A DNA stretch of 43,234 nucleotides from Muribaculaceae bacterium. GTDB lineage: Bacteria; Bacteroidota; Bacteroidia; Bacteroidales; Muribaculaceae. The DNA is taken from positions 1 through 43,234 of the forward strand of contig JAIDYR010000036.1 in assembly GCA_029057985.1 (NCBI GenBank), given 5' to 3'. The notes beneath the pieces are model-generated. The model had not been told where the DNA came from. It worked only from the letters and a program-made list of their open reading frames with translations, and ran no database searches. Below, piece after piece: positions 43,124 through 43,234 of this stretch. The translations under genes were made by a program, and so were the position numbers. The number at the start of each line of letters is the position of its first letter. The first letter of the stretch is position 1.

Positions 43124-43234
43124 GGTATAGTTATTATTCTGGGTAGCACCGGCATTAAGACCCCGTTTTATAAAAAAAGCAAAAGTCCGGGTCGCAGATG
43201 TGCGTCAGTTTTGGCCTTGCAGCGCTCAGGAGTT

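Overview
The window looks like a chromosomal segment from a gut Bacteroidales species, most likely of the Muribaculaceae type; this is inferred from gene content, not from a marker gene. Supporting signs are Bacteroidota-type promoters (TTTG, about 20 nt, then TAnnTTTG), a fimbrillin/DUF5119/DUF3575 surface operon, DUF3298, DUF2752 and dispanin-like proteins, a GH53 galactanase, and an integrase of the type common in Bacteroidales. I saw no rRNA, tRNA or CRISPR array.

Layout. 1-2.3 kb holds small housekeeping or accessory genes (metallophosphoesterase, YciI, GNAT, tautomerase) that end in a decapitated class A beta-lactamase. 2.9-4.2 kb has the thiol peroxidase Bcp, a 190-bp nested inverted-repeat element and an SMR exporter. 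4.3-7.8 kb is a minus-strand surface operon (DUF3575 barrel/OmpA, DUF5119 lipoprotein, fimbrillin). 7.9-13.1 kb is a run of minus-strand genes (DUF2752, dispanin, B3/B4, DUF3298, GH53, FKBP, glycosyltransferase-like).

13.2-41.1 kb is the remarkable part. It contains two facing gene clusters with the same core in the same order: a vWA-like membrane-anchored protein, a small three-helix membrane protein, a tubulin-like GTPase-fold protein, and a giant protein with an actin/Hsp70 ATPase fold behind a ~570-residue N-terminal region. Cluster A (14.5-26.4 kb, plus strand, AT-rich) adds two coiled-coil proteins that share a C-terminal domain, a MotA/ExbB-type stator, a MotB/OmpA-type partner (together resembling ZorAB of Zorya phage defence) and a trypsin-like lipoprotein. 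Cluster B (41.1-29.3 kb, minus strand, more GC-rich) instead adds a degenerate second actin-fold protein, two TerD proteins and a membrane protein whose N-terminus repeats the TerD N-terminal motif and whose C-terminus resembles a Cpl-7 (CW_7) wall-binding repeat. Both clusters therefore seem to join a cytosolic tubulin/actin-fold machine to the inner membrane and peptidoglycan.

Cluster A is preceded by a tyrosine recombinase gene and a ~190-bp segment bounded by 13-bp inverted repeats. Inside the segment is a near-perfect Bacteroidota promoter that now points away from cluster A. Inversion would place it about 40 bp upstream of the first cluster A start codon. I read this as a phase-variable ON/OFF switch captured in the OFF state.

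Between the clusters are a secreted Sel1-like protein, an AAA_14/DUF4143 ATPase and a set of small hairpin repeats. The window ends in a secreted-type repeat protein with an apparently damaged or missing N-terminus.
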